Positions 8,622 through 18,219 of a stretch of DNA of 64,000 nt are shown here, one piece after another. The stretch spans positions 1 through 64,000 of the forward strand of contig SCUU01000125.1 in assembly GCA_004297065.1 (NCBI GenBank). Reading direction: 5' to 3'. The first letter of the stretch is position 1. Every line of letters begins with the position of its first letter. The notes beneath the pieces were generated by a model, which made no database searches, was not told the origin of the DNA, and saw only the letters and a list, made by a program, of their open reading frames with translations. Position numbers and translations under genes: made by a program. Source of the DNA: Gallionellaceae bacterium (GTDB lineage: Bacteria; Pseudomonadota; Gammaproteobacteria; Burkholderiales; Gallionellaceae).

Positions 8622-10247
8622 ATGTCCAACAAACCTTTTGCCATCACATTGAAGCCCGGCACATCGCTGAACAACCTCACTGGCAGTTGGCGCACTTCGC
8701 GTCCGGTGTATCTCGATCGTCTGCCGCCGTGCAACGACGCCTGCCCTGCGGGCGAGAACATCCAGGGCTGGTTGTTTCATGCCGAGTCCGGCGATTACGA
8801 ACAAGCGTGGCGCGTGCTGGTGGAGAATAACCCGCTGCCCGCCGTGATGGGGCGCGTGTGTTATCACCCCTGCGAGAGCGCCTGCAATCGCGGCCTGCTC
8901 GACTCATCCGTCGGCATCAACTCGGTGGAGCGCTTCCTCGGCGACGAGGCCATCAAGCGCGGCTGGAAGTTCGGCGCACCCGCCACCTCCTCCGGTAAAA
9001 AAGTCCTGGTCGTGGGCGCGGGGCCTTCGGGTCTGTCTGCCGCGTATCACTTGGCGCGCATGGGGCACAAGGTCGAGATACAGGAAGCCGGCCCGCTCGC
9101 GGGCGGCATGATGCGCTTCGGCATCCCCAAGTATCGCTTGCCGCGCGAGGTGCTGGACGTCGAGGTGCAGCGCATCCTCGATCTGGGCGTGACGCTCAAG
9201 CTGAACACCAAGGTCGCACATATCGAGCAGAGCATGAAGGACGGCGGCTTCGATGCCGCGTTCCTCGCGGTCGGCGCGCACATCGGCAAGCGCGCCATGA
9301 TCCCCGCCGGAGATGCGGCGCACATCGTGGATGCGGTGTCGGTACTGCGCTCGATGGAAGGCGAAGACAAGCCGATGCTGGGGCGCAAGGTGGTGGTGTA
9401 CGGCGGCGGCAACACCGCAGTGGATGTGGCGCGCACCGTCAAACGCATGGGCGCCGAGCCCATCATCGTCTACCGCCGCACACGCGACAAAGCGCCCGCG
9501 CACGATTTCGAGATCGAAGAGGCGTTGCAGGAAGGCGTGATGATCAAGTGGCTCTCCACCATCAAGCAGGCGGGTGACAGCAGCATCACCATCGAAAAGA
9601 TGGCGCTGGATGACAAGGGCTTCCCGCAACCCACCGGCGAGTTCGAGACACTGGAAGCGGATTCCGTGGTGCTCGCGCTGGGGCAGGATGTCGATCTGTC
9701 GTTGCTGGACGGCGTACCCGGATTGGAGATCAAGGGCGGCACCGTGCAAGTGTCGCCCAACATGATGACCGGACATGCGGGCATCTTCGCGGGCGGCGAC
9801 ATGGTGCCGTCGGAACGCACCGTGACGGTGGCCGTGGGTCACGGCAAAAAAGCCGCGCGCAACATCGACGCATGGCTACGTGGCACGACTTACGAACCCG
9901 TCCCCAAACACGAACTGGCTGAGTTCAAGAACATCAACACCTGGTACTACTCCGATGCGCACAAGACCGTGCGCCCCGTGCTGGACATCATCCGCCGTCA
10001 ATCCACGTTCGAAGAGGTGCAAGGCGGACTGGACGAGACCACGGCCCTGTTCGAAGCGCGGCGCTGCCTCTCCTGCGGCAACTGCTTCGAGTGCGACAAC
10101 TGCTATGGTGTGTGCCCCGACAACGCCGTGATAAAACTCGGCCCCGGCAAACGCTTCGAGTTCAAATACGACTACTGCAAAGGTTGCGGGCTATGCGTGG
10201 AAGAATGCCCGTGCGGGGCGATCAAGATGGTGACGGAAGAGACGTAG
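8622..10247 (+). CDS. GltD-like NAD(P)H/FAD oxidoreductase fused to a 2x[4Fe-4S] ferredoxin-type (delta-like) C-terminus
   Basis: GAGPSGLSAAYHLARMGHKVEIQEAG, GGGNTAVDVARTVKRMGA, CLSCGNCFECDNCYGVCPDNAV and CKGCGLCVEECPCGAI. Confidence 0.88.
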   Translation: MSNKPFAITLKPGTSLNNLTGSWRTSRPVYLDRLPPCNDACPAGENIQGWLFHAESGDYEQAWRVLVENNPLPAVMGRVCYHPCESACNRGLLDSSVGINSVERFLGDEAIKRGWKFGAPATSSGKKVLVVGAGPSGLSAAYHLARMGHKVEIQEAGPLAGGMMRFGIPKYRLPREVLDVEVQRILDLGVTLKLNTKVAHIEQSMKDGGFDAAFLAVGAHIGKRAMIPAGDAAHIVDAVSVLRSMEGEDKPMLGRKVVVYGGGNTAVDVARTVKRMGAEPIIVYRRTRDKAPAHDFEIEEALQEGVMIKWLSTIKQAGDSSITIEKMALDDKGFPQPTGEFETLEADSVVLALGQDVDLSLLDGVPGLEIKGGTVQVSPNMMTGHAGIFAGGDMVPSERTVTVAVGHGKKAARNIDAWLRGTTYEPVPKHELAEFKNINTWYYSDAHKTVRPVLDIIRRQSTFEEVQGGLDETTALFEARRCLSCGNCFECDNCYGVCPDNAVIKLGPGKRFEFKYDYCKGCGLCVEECPCGAIKMVTEET

Positions 10248-10320
10248 CCGTGAGTTTTGGAGCACAAAAGTACAGCAAAAATTTGCACAACCAGTCTGCG
10301 TTTTATGACAAACTGATTCA

Positions 10321-11688
10321 ATGAATGTTGATTGGAATAAATTCTCGGTAGTGGTCTTCATCGACTCTAACGTGGTGCTTGAATGCCTCGCGCTAGAACA
10401 ACTCCCTTGGCGCGAAGTTCATAACACCGGCTCCATCCTTGTACTAATCACCCCTACAGTACTCCAGGAAGTGGACTCAAAGAAGAATCACCCACGCCTT
10501 GGCGATCACGCAAGGCGCTTTAATCGCAGTATGCGCCCATTGCTCGGCAAACAAGCTACCGTGGTCATTAGGCAATCCCCAACCCCACAGGTTGAGTTGG
10601 CTCTCGCCGATTGCGATAGAGTTGCTTGGGAGCAATACCCCAATCTTGACTCAGATGAGCCGGACTCAAGGGTTGTCGCGCAGGCATTAACCGCACGAGG
10701 TCCTTCACAGGAAAGCCGGGTAATTGTGAGCCACGATATTCGCCCGCTAAATTTGGCTCGGCAACACGGGCTAAACATCTTTCATATAGGCGAAAACTGG
10801 TTACGCCCCAAGGAGAAATCTGAGGCTGAAAAGCGGGCTGACTCTCTAAAGCGTGAAATTGACGCGATAAAGAGCCGACAACCAAAGCTGGCACTTTCGT
10901 TTAGAGCCAGCAAGGATACTGTCTCGGTGCATCGCATTCACGACCTATCTTCTCAGGAACGAAAAGAAATCCAAGACACGATCATTCGGCTACACCCAAT
11001 GCCGGAACAAAAACGGGATTTTACCGGTAACTACGACCTACTAAACCAGTATGACCACACGCTTTCCGATCGTTACAAACGATGGAAGGAGAAAGTCATT
11101 CCGCAGTTCATGCGCGAATACGAACGCAAATTGGAACTCAATTTTGGCCACATAGAAATCGTCTTTCGTATCGAGAATGTTGGGCAGGTTCCTGCGGAGT
11201 CGTTGCTGATTCATCTGTCCACAAAAGGCGGCTGGCTCAATGACCGCTACGTCATAGCCTCTCCCGTAGGGCCAAGTGCTCCTAGCGTTCGAAATCCGCT
11301 TTTCTCTCCGCCTCTTTTACACCACCGATATCAGCCAGACGTGCAACTTGGGAAACATGAGTTCGTCGTGCGGGATGTACCAAGACGTTCCACTGAAATT
11401 CAAATCTCTTGCGCTGATTTTAGACATGGATACGACTATGAGTACCGCATGATCGGTTGGGTAGACCCTCATGCTGACGAGTTCCATGTGAAAGCATCTG
11501 TCACCGCAGCTAACTTATATGGTGAAATAAAAGAGGTGAGTATCGTTGGAAAAACGGTCTTAGATAGCTCGGTCTTCGATCTTGTCGATCCTGAGACTCT
11601 GAAGTTTCGCCAACCGCCTGAAATAGTTGGGGTGCTAAGCACTGCGAATTTAGCCTTTGAATTCGATGGGGGGGTCTGGGACAAATAG
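10321..11688 (+). CDS. PIN-domain-like protein with a large uncharacterised C-terminal region
   Basis: FIDSNVVLECLAL, TPTVLQEVDSKK, LDSDEPDSRVVAQAL, VSHDIRPLNLARQHGL acidic PIN pattern. Confidence 0.65.
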   Translation: MNVDWNKFSVVVFIDSNVVLECLALEQLPWREVHNTGSILVLITPTVLQEVDSKKNHPRLGDHARRFNRSMRPLLGKQATVVIRQSPTPQVELALADCDRVAWEQYPNLDSDEPDSRVVAQALTARGPSQESRVIVSHDIRPLNLARQHGLNIFHIGENWLRPKEKSEAEKRADSLKREIDAIKSRQPKLALSFRASKDTVSVHRIHDLSSQERKEIQDTIIRLHPMPEQKRDFTGNYDLLNQYDHTLSDRYKRWKEKVIPQFMREYERKLELNFGHIEIVFRIENVGQVPAESLLIHLSTKGGWLNDRYVIASPVGPSAPSVRNPLFSPPLLHHRYQPDVQLGKHEFVVRDVPRRSTEIQISCADFRHGYDYEYRMIGWVDPHADEFHVKASVTAANLYGEIKEVSIVGKTVLDSSVFDLVDPETLKFRQPPEIVGVLSTANLAFEFDGGVWDK

Positions 11689-11769
11689 CGATGTGGGTTT
11701 GATATCGGACGAAGCTCTTCGACCGATACAATCTGACTCCGATCAACACCCCTTGCAGCTCTTGGTATT

Positions 11770-13050
11770 TCAACGTGTTGTTAATTCGCCCGCCACTTCC
11801 AAAGCAACAGCCTCGTTCCACCACCCACCACCCAGCGCATGGTAGAGCGCGACGGCATTGCCGAGATGTTGGGTGTGCGCCTGCACCGAGCGCAACGCGG
11901 AGAGTTGCGCGCTTTGCTCGGCAACCAGCACATCCAGATAGTCCTCTTGTTTCGCCGCATACTGTTTGCGCGTCATTTCTAGCTCGGTCACATTTTCCTG
12001 CTCCGCAACGAGCGCGGCTTTGAGCGCGATGCCGTCGTTGTGGATGGAGAACAGAGTCTCTTCGATGTTTTTCAACGCCGCGCTCGCGGTGCTTTCATGG
12101 CTTTCTCCCGTCGTCTGAGATGCGCGCACATCGGGACGCTGTTCGATGAGTGACACGGGTAATTCCAGCGGCAATTCTTCGGTGAGCTGCAGCGCTGCCA
12201 GCTCGAATGTCTCGGGCAATTCTGCGCCGGGCGGAACACCCAGCAAAAGCCGCAGCAGTTCGCGCGTCTGCTCGAAGCGCTGTTTGACGCGCTGCAACGC
12301 CTGTTCGGAACTGGCGGCCGATGCCTGTTGCAGTGTCACGATCTCTTGTGCGACCAGCCCGGCCTTTTGGCGCTTGCGCAAGATGGATAGCAGGCTCTGG
12401 TCGATGGCGACGATCTTTCTGACGAGTGCCATCTGCGCGTGCAGCGATGCCTCTTGCACGGCACAGGCGATGAGGTTGTCCGCCAATGTGCGGTAGGTCG
12501 CATCCAATTGCAGGCGTTGCCGCTCTGCGTCGGCTTTGAAGACTGGCTGTTCCGGTATGCGCAACATTTCGGGCAGGTAGCCGACCGTATAGCGATGCGC
12601 ATGCAAGCCGTAATATGAATTCCCGATGAACTGGGCATCCATCGGATCGCCGGCTGCTTGCGGGAGCAACAGTCTGCTCTTGTCGTTCGCCGCGTCGCTC
12701 ACGCCGGCGGGCGCACGGAAGTATCCCGCACGGACGAGTTCGCTCTGCTGTGCCTTGAGCAGGGTGTCTTGTGCGCTGGCAACGGTGGGATAGGCGTTGA
12801 ACGCTTGCTCGATGAGCATGTTGAGCGGCGGCGATTGCAGCAACTTCCACCAGTCGAACTGTACGTTCAGTTTGGTATCCAGTCGCTCGGCATTGAACGG
12901 GACGGACGTTGGAGCCGTCGCCTGGGCAACGGGTTCGGCCACTTTCGCTTTGCCGGATGCAGCGCAACCGGACAATAGCGTCACCACCACCAAGGCAAGC
13001 AGCCATGGATGTCGTTCAGCGCTAGATGTATCGGTCGGGATATGCGGCAC
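11770..13050 (-). CDS. TolC/NodT-family outer-membrane efflux lipoprotein, shortened
   Basis: Lipobox LLSGCAAS, FDWWKLLQSPPLNMLIEQAF, LEQRPDVRA-like LIEQRPDVRASQ followed by apparent loss of the mid-domain. Confidence 0.7.
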   Translation of the reverse strand: MPHIPTDTSSAERHPWLLALVVVTLLSGCAASGKAKVAEPVAQATAPTSVPFNAERLDTKLNVQFDWWKLLQSPPLNMLIEQAFNAYPTVASAQDTLLKAQQSELVRAGYFRAPAGVSDAANDKSRLLLPQAAGDPMDAQFIGNSYYGLHAHRYTVGYLPEMLRIPEQPVFKADAERQRLQLDATYRTLADNLIACAVQEASLHAQMALVRKIVAIDQSLLSILRKRQKAGLVAQEIVTLQQASAASSEQALQRVKQRFEQTRELLRLLLGVPPGAELPETFELAALQLTEELPLELPVSLIEQRPDVRASQTTGESHESTASAALKNIEETLFSIHNDGIALKAALVAEQENVTELEMTRKQYAAKQEDYLDVLVAEQSAQLSALRSVQAHTQHLGNAVALYHALGGGWWNEAVALEVAGELTTR

Positions 13051-13182
13051 GGCTCTTTACGGGAAAGTGTCTCGGCGACGGGATTCTACTTTAATTCGCG
13101 CCACAAACCATGTGCGGAACTGGCACGGCGTACCAAATCCCATTACCATTCGCCGCCGTTGATATTGGACTGGAGGATACGC

Positions 13183-13536
13183 ATGGGCATGATCTCGCAA
13201 CCGCTGCTGGTGACCGCGCTGATGCTCATCGTCTCCAACCTGTTCATGACCTTCGCGTGGTACGGCCATCTCAAGAACTTCGCGACCTCGCCGTGGTATG
13301 TGGCGGCGCTGGTGAGCTGGGGCATCGCGCTGTTCGAGTATCTGCTGCAAGTGCCGGCGAACCGCATCGGCTACACCGCGATGGATATCGGGCAACTGAA
13401 GATATTGCAGGAGGTCATCACCCTGTCGGTGTTCGTGCCGTTCGCGGTGCTGTACATGGGGCAACCGCTGAAGATGGATTATCTGTACGCGGCGCTGTGC
13501 ATGATGGGCGCGGTGTATTTTATTTTTAGAGTTTAA
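13183..13536 (+). CDS. DUF486/DMT-family small membrane protein
   Basis: LMLIVSNLFMTFAWYGHLKN...SWGIALFEYLLQVPANRIGY...LKILQEVITLSVFVPFAVLYMGQPLK. Confidence 0.85.
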   Translation: MGMISQPLLVTALMLIVSNLFMTFAWYGHLKNFATSPWYVAALVSWGIALFEYLLQVPANRIGYTAMDIGQLKILQEVITLSVFVPFAVLYMGQPLKMDYLYAALCMMGAVYFIFRV

Positions 13537-13542
13537 ATCCTT

Positions 13543-13601
13543 CCCTCTCCCGCCCTGTCGGGCACCCTCTCCCGCTTGCGGGAGAGGGGAAGGGGAGAGG
13601 A
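13543..13601. repeat. Palindromic repeat (CCCTCTCCCGC...GCGGGAGAGGG)
   Basis: CCCTCTCCCGCTTGCGGGAGAGGG. Confidence 0.75.
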
Positions 13602-13623
13602 TGTTGTAGAAATGGAGCAAGAA

Positions 13624-15063
13624 ATGCACATCCACATCCTCGGCATCTGCGGCACCTTCATGGGTGGCATCGCGGCCATCGCCAAACAGTCCGGTTATCG
13701 CGTCACCGGCTGCGACGCCAATGTCTATCCGCCGATGAGCACGCAGCTCGAAGCGCAGGGCATCGAGCTCATCGAAGGTTTCGGCGTGGAGCAGCTCGAA
13801 CTTAAGCCGGATGTGTTCGTCATCGGCAACGTGGTATCGCGCGGCAATCCGCTCATGGAAGAGATACTCAACCGCAATCTGCCTTATGCCTCCGGCCCGC
13901 AATGGCTGGCGGAAAACATCCTGCGGGGGCGGGATGTTTCGGCGGAGACTCATGCGCCGCAAGGCGCGTTACGTCGTAGCCAAACGCTTGTTGGCGACAA
14001 GTGGGTGCTGGGCGTGGCGGGTACACACGGCAAGACCACGACGACTTCGATGCTGGCGTGGATACTGGAACACGCGGGATTGAATCCCGGTTTCCTGATC
14101 GGCGGCGTGCCGCAGAATTTCGGCATCTCCGCGCGCATCACCGAGTCGCCGTTCTTCGTGATCGAGGCCGACGAATACGATACCGCGTTCTTCGACAAGC
14201 GCTCCAAGTTCGTGCACTACCATCCGCGCACAGCGATTTTGAACAACCTCGAATTCGACCACGCCGACATCTTCCCCGACCTCGCCGCCATCGAGACGCA
14301 GTTCCACCATCTGGTGCGCACCGTGCCGGGCAACGGGTTGGTGGTGAGCAATGGGCGCGAAGAATCGCTGGCGCGCGTCATCCAGCGCGGCTGCTGGTCG
14401 CCGGTGGAGTTTTTTGGTATCACAGCTTCAACTCCCTCTCCCTCCGGGGGAGGGTTGGGGTGGGGGAACGGCTGGCAGATCGACACTGATGACAATGTTT
14501 ACTTCGATGGCAAGGTGCAAGGCACGTTGCAATGGGAGCTGATGGGCGAACACAACCGCATGAACGCACTGGCCGCGCTGGCTGCGGCACGCCATGCCGG
14601 AGTGCCCGTCGCGCAAGGCTTGGCGGCTTTGTCCGCATTCAAAAACGTGAAGCGCCGCATGGAAGTGCGCGGCACGGTCAACGGCATCACCGTGTACGAC
14701 GACTTCGCGCACCACCCCACCGCCATAGCCACCACCGTCGCGGGGTTGCGCCGCAAGGTGGGCAAAGCGCGCATCCTCGCCGTGCTGGAGCCGCGTTCCA
14801 ACACCATGAAACTCGGCGTGATGAAAGACGCGCTGCCCGGCAGCCTCGAAGAGGCCGACCTGACTTTCTGCTACGCCGGCAACCTGGGCTGGGATGCGCG
14901 CGGCGCACTCGCCCCGCTGGGCGACAAAGCGGTAGTGAAAGACGACCTGAATGAATTGGTCGATGTCATCGCCGCTGCGGCGAAATCAGGCGACCAGATA
15001 CTGGTGATGAGCAACGGCGGTTTCGGCGGGATACACGAAAAGCTGTTGGAGCGGCTGGGGTAA
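13624..15063 (+). CDS. mpl: UDP-N-acetylmuramate:L-Ala-gamma-D-Glu-meso-DAP ligase, with two in-frame insertions
   Basis: MHIHILGICGTFMGG, VAGTHGKTTTTSMLAWIL, FFVIEADEYDTAFFDKRSKFVHY, VYDDFAHHPTAI, LEPRSNTMK. Confidence 0.95.
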   Translation: MHIHILGICGTFMGGIAAIAKQSGYRVTGCDANVYPPMSTQLEAQGIELIEGFGVEQLELKPDVFVIGNVVSRGNPLMEEILNRNLPYASGPQWLAENILRGRDVSAETHAPQGALRRSQTLVGDKWVLGVAGTHGKTTTTSMLAWILEHAGLNPGFLIGGVPQNFGISARITESPFFVIEADEYDTAFFDKRSKFVHYHPRTAILNNLEFDHADIFPDLAAIETQFHHLVRTVPGNGLVVSNGREESLARVIQRGCWSPVEFFGITASTPSPSGGGLGWGNGWQIDTDDNVYFDGKVQGTLQWELMGEHNRMNALAALAAARHAGVPVAQGLAALSAFKNVKRRMEVRGTVNGITVYDDFAHHPTAIATTVAGLRRKVGKARILAVLEPRSNTMKLGVMKDALPGSLEEADLTFCYAGNLGWDARGALAPLGDKAVVKDDLNELVDVIAAAAKSGDQILVMSNGGFGGIHEKLLERLG

Positions 15064-15087
15064 GCCCGCTTGACGCATGAACGGTCC

Positions 15088-17901
15088 TCAGGCCGTTCTG
15101 TTTTCGCGGATCAGGAATTGTTGCGCCTCATGCTCGGGAAGCGGACGGCTGAATAGATAGCCCTGGTACTCTTCGCATTGCAAATCGCGCAGGAAGTCGA
15201 GTTGTTCCCGAGTTTCCACGCCCTCGGCGATCACGCGCATTTCCATCGCATGCGCCAACACCACGGTTGCGCTGACTATGCTTTCGTCGTTTTCATCGGT
15301 AGTGATGTCGCGCACAAACGATTGATCGATCTTCAGCGCCTTCATGGGCAACAGTTTCAAACGGCTGAGCGAGGAATAGCCGGTGCCGAAATCGTCCAGT
15401 GCCATATCGAACCCGGCTTCACTGAGCTGATTTATCAGGGTCAGGCTGTTGCCGCCATGATCCATCAGCATGCTTTCGGTCAGTTCCAGTTCGATGAAAT
15501 GCGCCGGAATGCCGGCATCGCGCACGATGGATTTGATTTTTTCCACCAGGTTTTTTTGCCCGAACTGGCGCACTGACAGATTTACCGCAACAGGCACGAT
15601 GCGGTAGCCCAGCGATTGCCAGATACGTTGCTGCATTGCCGTCTGACGCAATACCCAATCGCCGATTTCGTTGATTAACCCGCTTTCCTCGGCTACCGGG
15701 ATGAATTGCGCCGGGGATATAAATCCCATCTGCGGATGTTGCCAGCGCAACAGGGCCTCCATGCCGACCACTTCGCCGCTAAGAATATTCACCTTGGGCT
15801 GGAAATGCAGCATGAGTTGTCCCATGGCGATAGCGACGCGCAGGTCGTTTTCGAGTTGCAAACGCTGCACTGCCTTGGTGTTCATCTCCGGCTTGTAATA
15901 CTCGAAGCGGTTGCGTCCCGCATCTTTGGCGCGATACATCGCCAGGTCGGCATTGCGCAGCAACTGCACGGACGTCTCGCCGTCGTCAGGATAGACGCTC
16001 ACGCCGATGCTGGGGGTGACCGACAATTTGTACTCGTTCACGGTGAATTGTTCGAGCAGGGAATCGATCATTTTCTCGGCGACGAAAGTGGCTTCATCTT
16101 CCGAGTTCAGGTCGCCCAGCAGGGCCACGAACTCGTCCCCACCCTGGCGCGCGATGGTGTCGGAACGGCGCAGGCAAGCCTTCAGCCGTTGCGATACCAT
16201 TTTCAGCAACTCGTCCCCGATATCGTGGCCCAGCGAATCGTTGATGTTTTTGAAGTGATCGAGATCGATGAACATCACGGCCATCTTGGTGTGATGGCGC
16301 TGTGCCAATGTAAGCGATTGTTCCAGACGGTCGTTCAACAGATAGCGGTTGGGCAATCCGGTCAACACATCGTAATTGGCCAGATACTGGATGCGCTCTT
16401 CTTCTTTTTTGCGTTCCGTGATGTCCAGATAAACGGCAATGTAATTGGTGATTGCGCCCCGCTCGTCGCGCAATACGCTCACGGTTACCCATTCCGGGAA
16501 GACCTCGCCGTTTTTGCGCCGGTTCCAGACTTCGCCGCGCCATTGATCTTTATTGTTCAGTGCCGCATAGAACGAACGGTAAAATTCCTTGTTGTGTCTG
16601 CCGGAACTGAGGATGCGCGGATTCCGGCCCAGCACCTCATCTTCCGCATAACCGGTGATCCCGATAAACGCACGGTTGATCGACACGATGTTGTGGGCGG
16701 CATCGGTGATCATGATCGCCTCGGAATTGTTTTCGAACACCTTGGCTGAAAGACGCAGGCCTTGTTCAGCCTTTCTGCGCTGCGCAATTTCGCGGGTCAG
16801 CTTTTCCACCATGTCGTGGATGGCGGTCGAAAGATGCGCGACCTCGCCGTCGCCCTGCTGCGCCGGCACGTCATACACCAGATCGCCGGCTGCGATTTTG
16901 TCTGCCGCCCGGCTGATGCGCGTGATCGGGCGCGCGATGCGGCCAGCCAGCAACCAGCCCAGCCAGGAAAACAGCAGGCCCAATCCGATACCCATCATCA
17001 GGATGCGCTGGCGCAGCTGACGTGCAGGTGCAAATGCCTGCGTTACGTCTTCGCGCATCAACGACACCCAACCCAAACCGGGATAATCGCGATAGCCGGA
17101 AGATTTGGCATAACCGACCAGATAGGTTTTGCCGTTGCTCCATTTCTCCAGCAGATAACCGCTGTCCTGTCCGGCCTGCCGAATAGCATGCATGGTTTGC
17201 GGGGCCAGCTTGGACAATTCGCTGCGCGCTGCCTCCGGGCCCGACAACACCAGGCCGTCTTTGCTGAGCAGGAAGATGTCTTTGCCGGGCGTCTTCTTGC
17301 TGTCCAGCACCTCTTCGGCCCATTTCCAGAAGATGTGGCCGCACAAAACACCTTGCAGCACGCCTTTTTTGTCAATCACGGGTGCCGCAACGTCAACCAG
17401 ATAGAACATCTCGCCGCTGGGATTGGGCAGCAGCTTGGAGAGCAGCAATGCGTCATGCATGTCGCCGATGAAATAACTGTCGCGCCCCTTGATGCACCAT
17501 GGGCGCTTCGACAGGTCTTTGCCTTCCAGATACTTTCCGGTACCTACCAATCCGTTGCCTTTGGCGTCGCAGATTCCGATCCACGCATAGGCATTGAAGG
17601 TGTTTTGCAGACGTTCCAATATCTCGCGTTTGCGCTCGATGGGGACGCGCGGATCGCGAATTTCATCGAGGATGACGGCATTTTGAATTTCGCGACTGCG
17701 CTCGAACATGCCACGATCCAGCACATCCAGAACGCTTTTCGCACGCCGCACGAAGGATTCGCCTTCGCTTTTTTCGATATGCTCCTGGCTGTTTTTCGCC
17801 GCGTAATAGCCAAGCACCAGCGATAACAGCAATGCGATCACTCCGCTGGCCAGGCTGATCTGCGAGCGTAAGCTATTCTTCGGATTTATTTTATTCAGCA
17901 T
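15088..17901 (-). CDS. Cache-HAMP-PAS-GGDEF-EAL signalling protein (c-di-GMP)
   Basis: N-terminal TM and extracytoplasmic domain, HAMP, PAS, RQGGDEFVALLG, GMEALLRWQHP, DDFGTGYSS. Confidence 0.93.
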   Translation of the reverse strand: MLNKINPKNSLRSQISLASGVIALLLSLVLGYYAAKNSQEHIEKSEGESFVRRAKSVLDVLDRGMFERSREIQNAVILDEIRDPRVPIERKREILERLQNTFNAYAWIGICDAKGNGLVGTGKYLEGKDLSKRPWCIKGRDSYFIGDMHDALLLSKLLPNPSGEMFYLVDVAAPVIDKKGVLQGVLCGHIFWKWAEEVLDSKKTPGKDIFLLSKDGLVLSGPEAARSELSKLAPQTMHAIRQAGQDSGYLLEKWSNGKTYLVGYAKSSGYRDYPGLGWVSLMREDVTQAFAPARQLRQRILMMGIGLGLLFSWLGWLLAGRIARPITRISRAADKIAAGDLVYDVPAQQGDGEVAHLSTAIHDMVEKLTREIAQRRKAEQGLRLSAKVFENNSEAIMITDAAHNIVSINRAFIGITGYAEDEVLGRNPRILSSGRHNKEFYRSFYAALNNKDQWRGEVWNRRKNGEVFPEWVTVSVLRDERGAITNYIAVYLDITERKKEEERIQYLANYDVLTGLPNRYLLNDRLEQSLTLAQRHHTKMAVMFIDLDHFKNINDSLGHDIGDELLKMVSQRLKACLRRSDTIARQGGDEFVALLGDLNSEDEATFVAEKMIDSLLEQFTVNEYKLSVTPSIGVSVYPDDGETSVQLLRNADLAMYRAKDAGRNRFEYYKPEMNTKAVQRLQLENDLRVAIAMGQLMLHFQPKVNILSGEVVGMEALLRWQHPQMGFISPAQFIPVAEESGLINEIGDWVLRQTAMQQRIWQSLGYRIVPVAVNLSVRQFGQKNLVEKIKSIVRDAGIPAHFIELELTESMLMDHGGNSLTLINQLSEAGFDMALDDFGTGYSSLSRLKLLPMKALKIDQSFVRDITTDENDESIVSATVVLAHAMEMRVIAEGVETREQLDFLRDLQCEEYQGYLFSRPLPEHEAQQFLIRENRTA

Positions 17902-18082
17902 ATTCGGTTGCCTGTCGGTGAAGCTTGCGCTCTTAAAGCCGGCTAGCCGGCATACTAGACAGAAGAAGATATCTACTCAAGCGGCTTAGTCTTACTGTGT
18001 CACAAAACAGAGTGCACTCCCTCGGCCTTTGTATGCAATAGGGAGGGGATACCGCATCTGTGTTATCAGTCCGCAGGATTGT

Positions 18083-18156
18083 TGTGGGAGCGACCTCCCG
18101 GTCGCGACAGGTTTGGAGGTTTTCACCGGATCGCGACCGGGAGGTCGCTCCCACAT
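18083..18156. repeat. Perfect 25-bp inverted repeat
   Basis: TGTGGGAGCGACCTCCCGGTCGCGA ... TCGCGACCGGGAGGTCGCTCCCACA, 24-nt loop. Confidence 0.95.
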
Positions 18157-18186
18157 AGCCAGCGTCTTTTGCTGGCTTATAACCAA

Positions 18187-18219
18187 CCACTTGGCAACCG
18201 TCTTGTGGTTGCCAAGTGG
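18187..18219. repeat. Perfect 13-bp inverted repeat
   Basis: CCACTTGGCAACC-gtcttgt-GGTTGCCAAGTGG. Confidence 0.95.
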
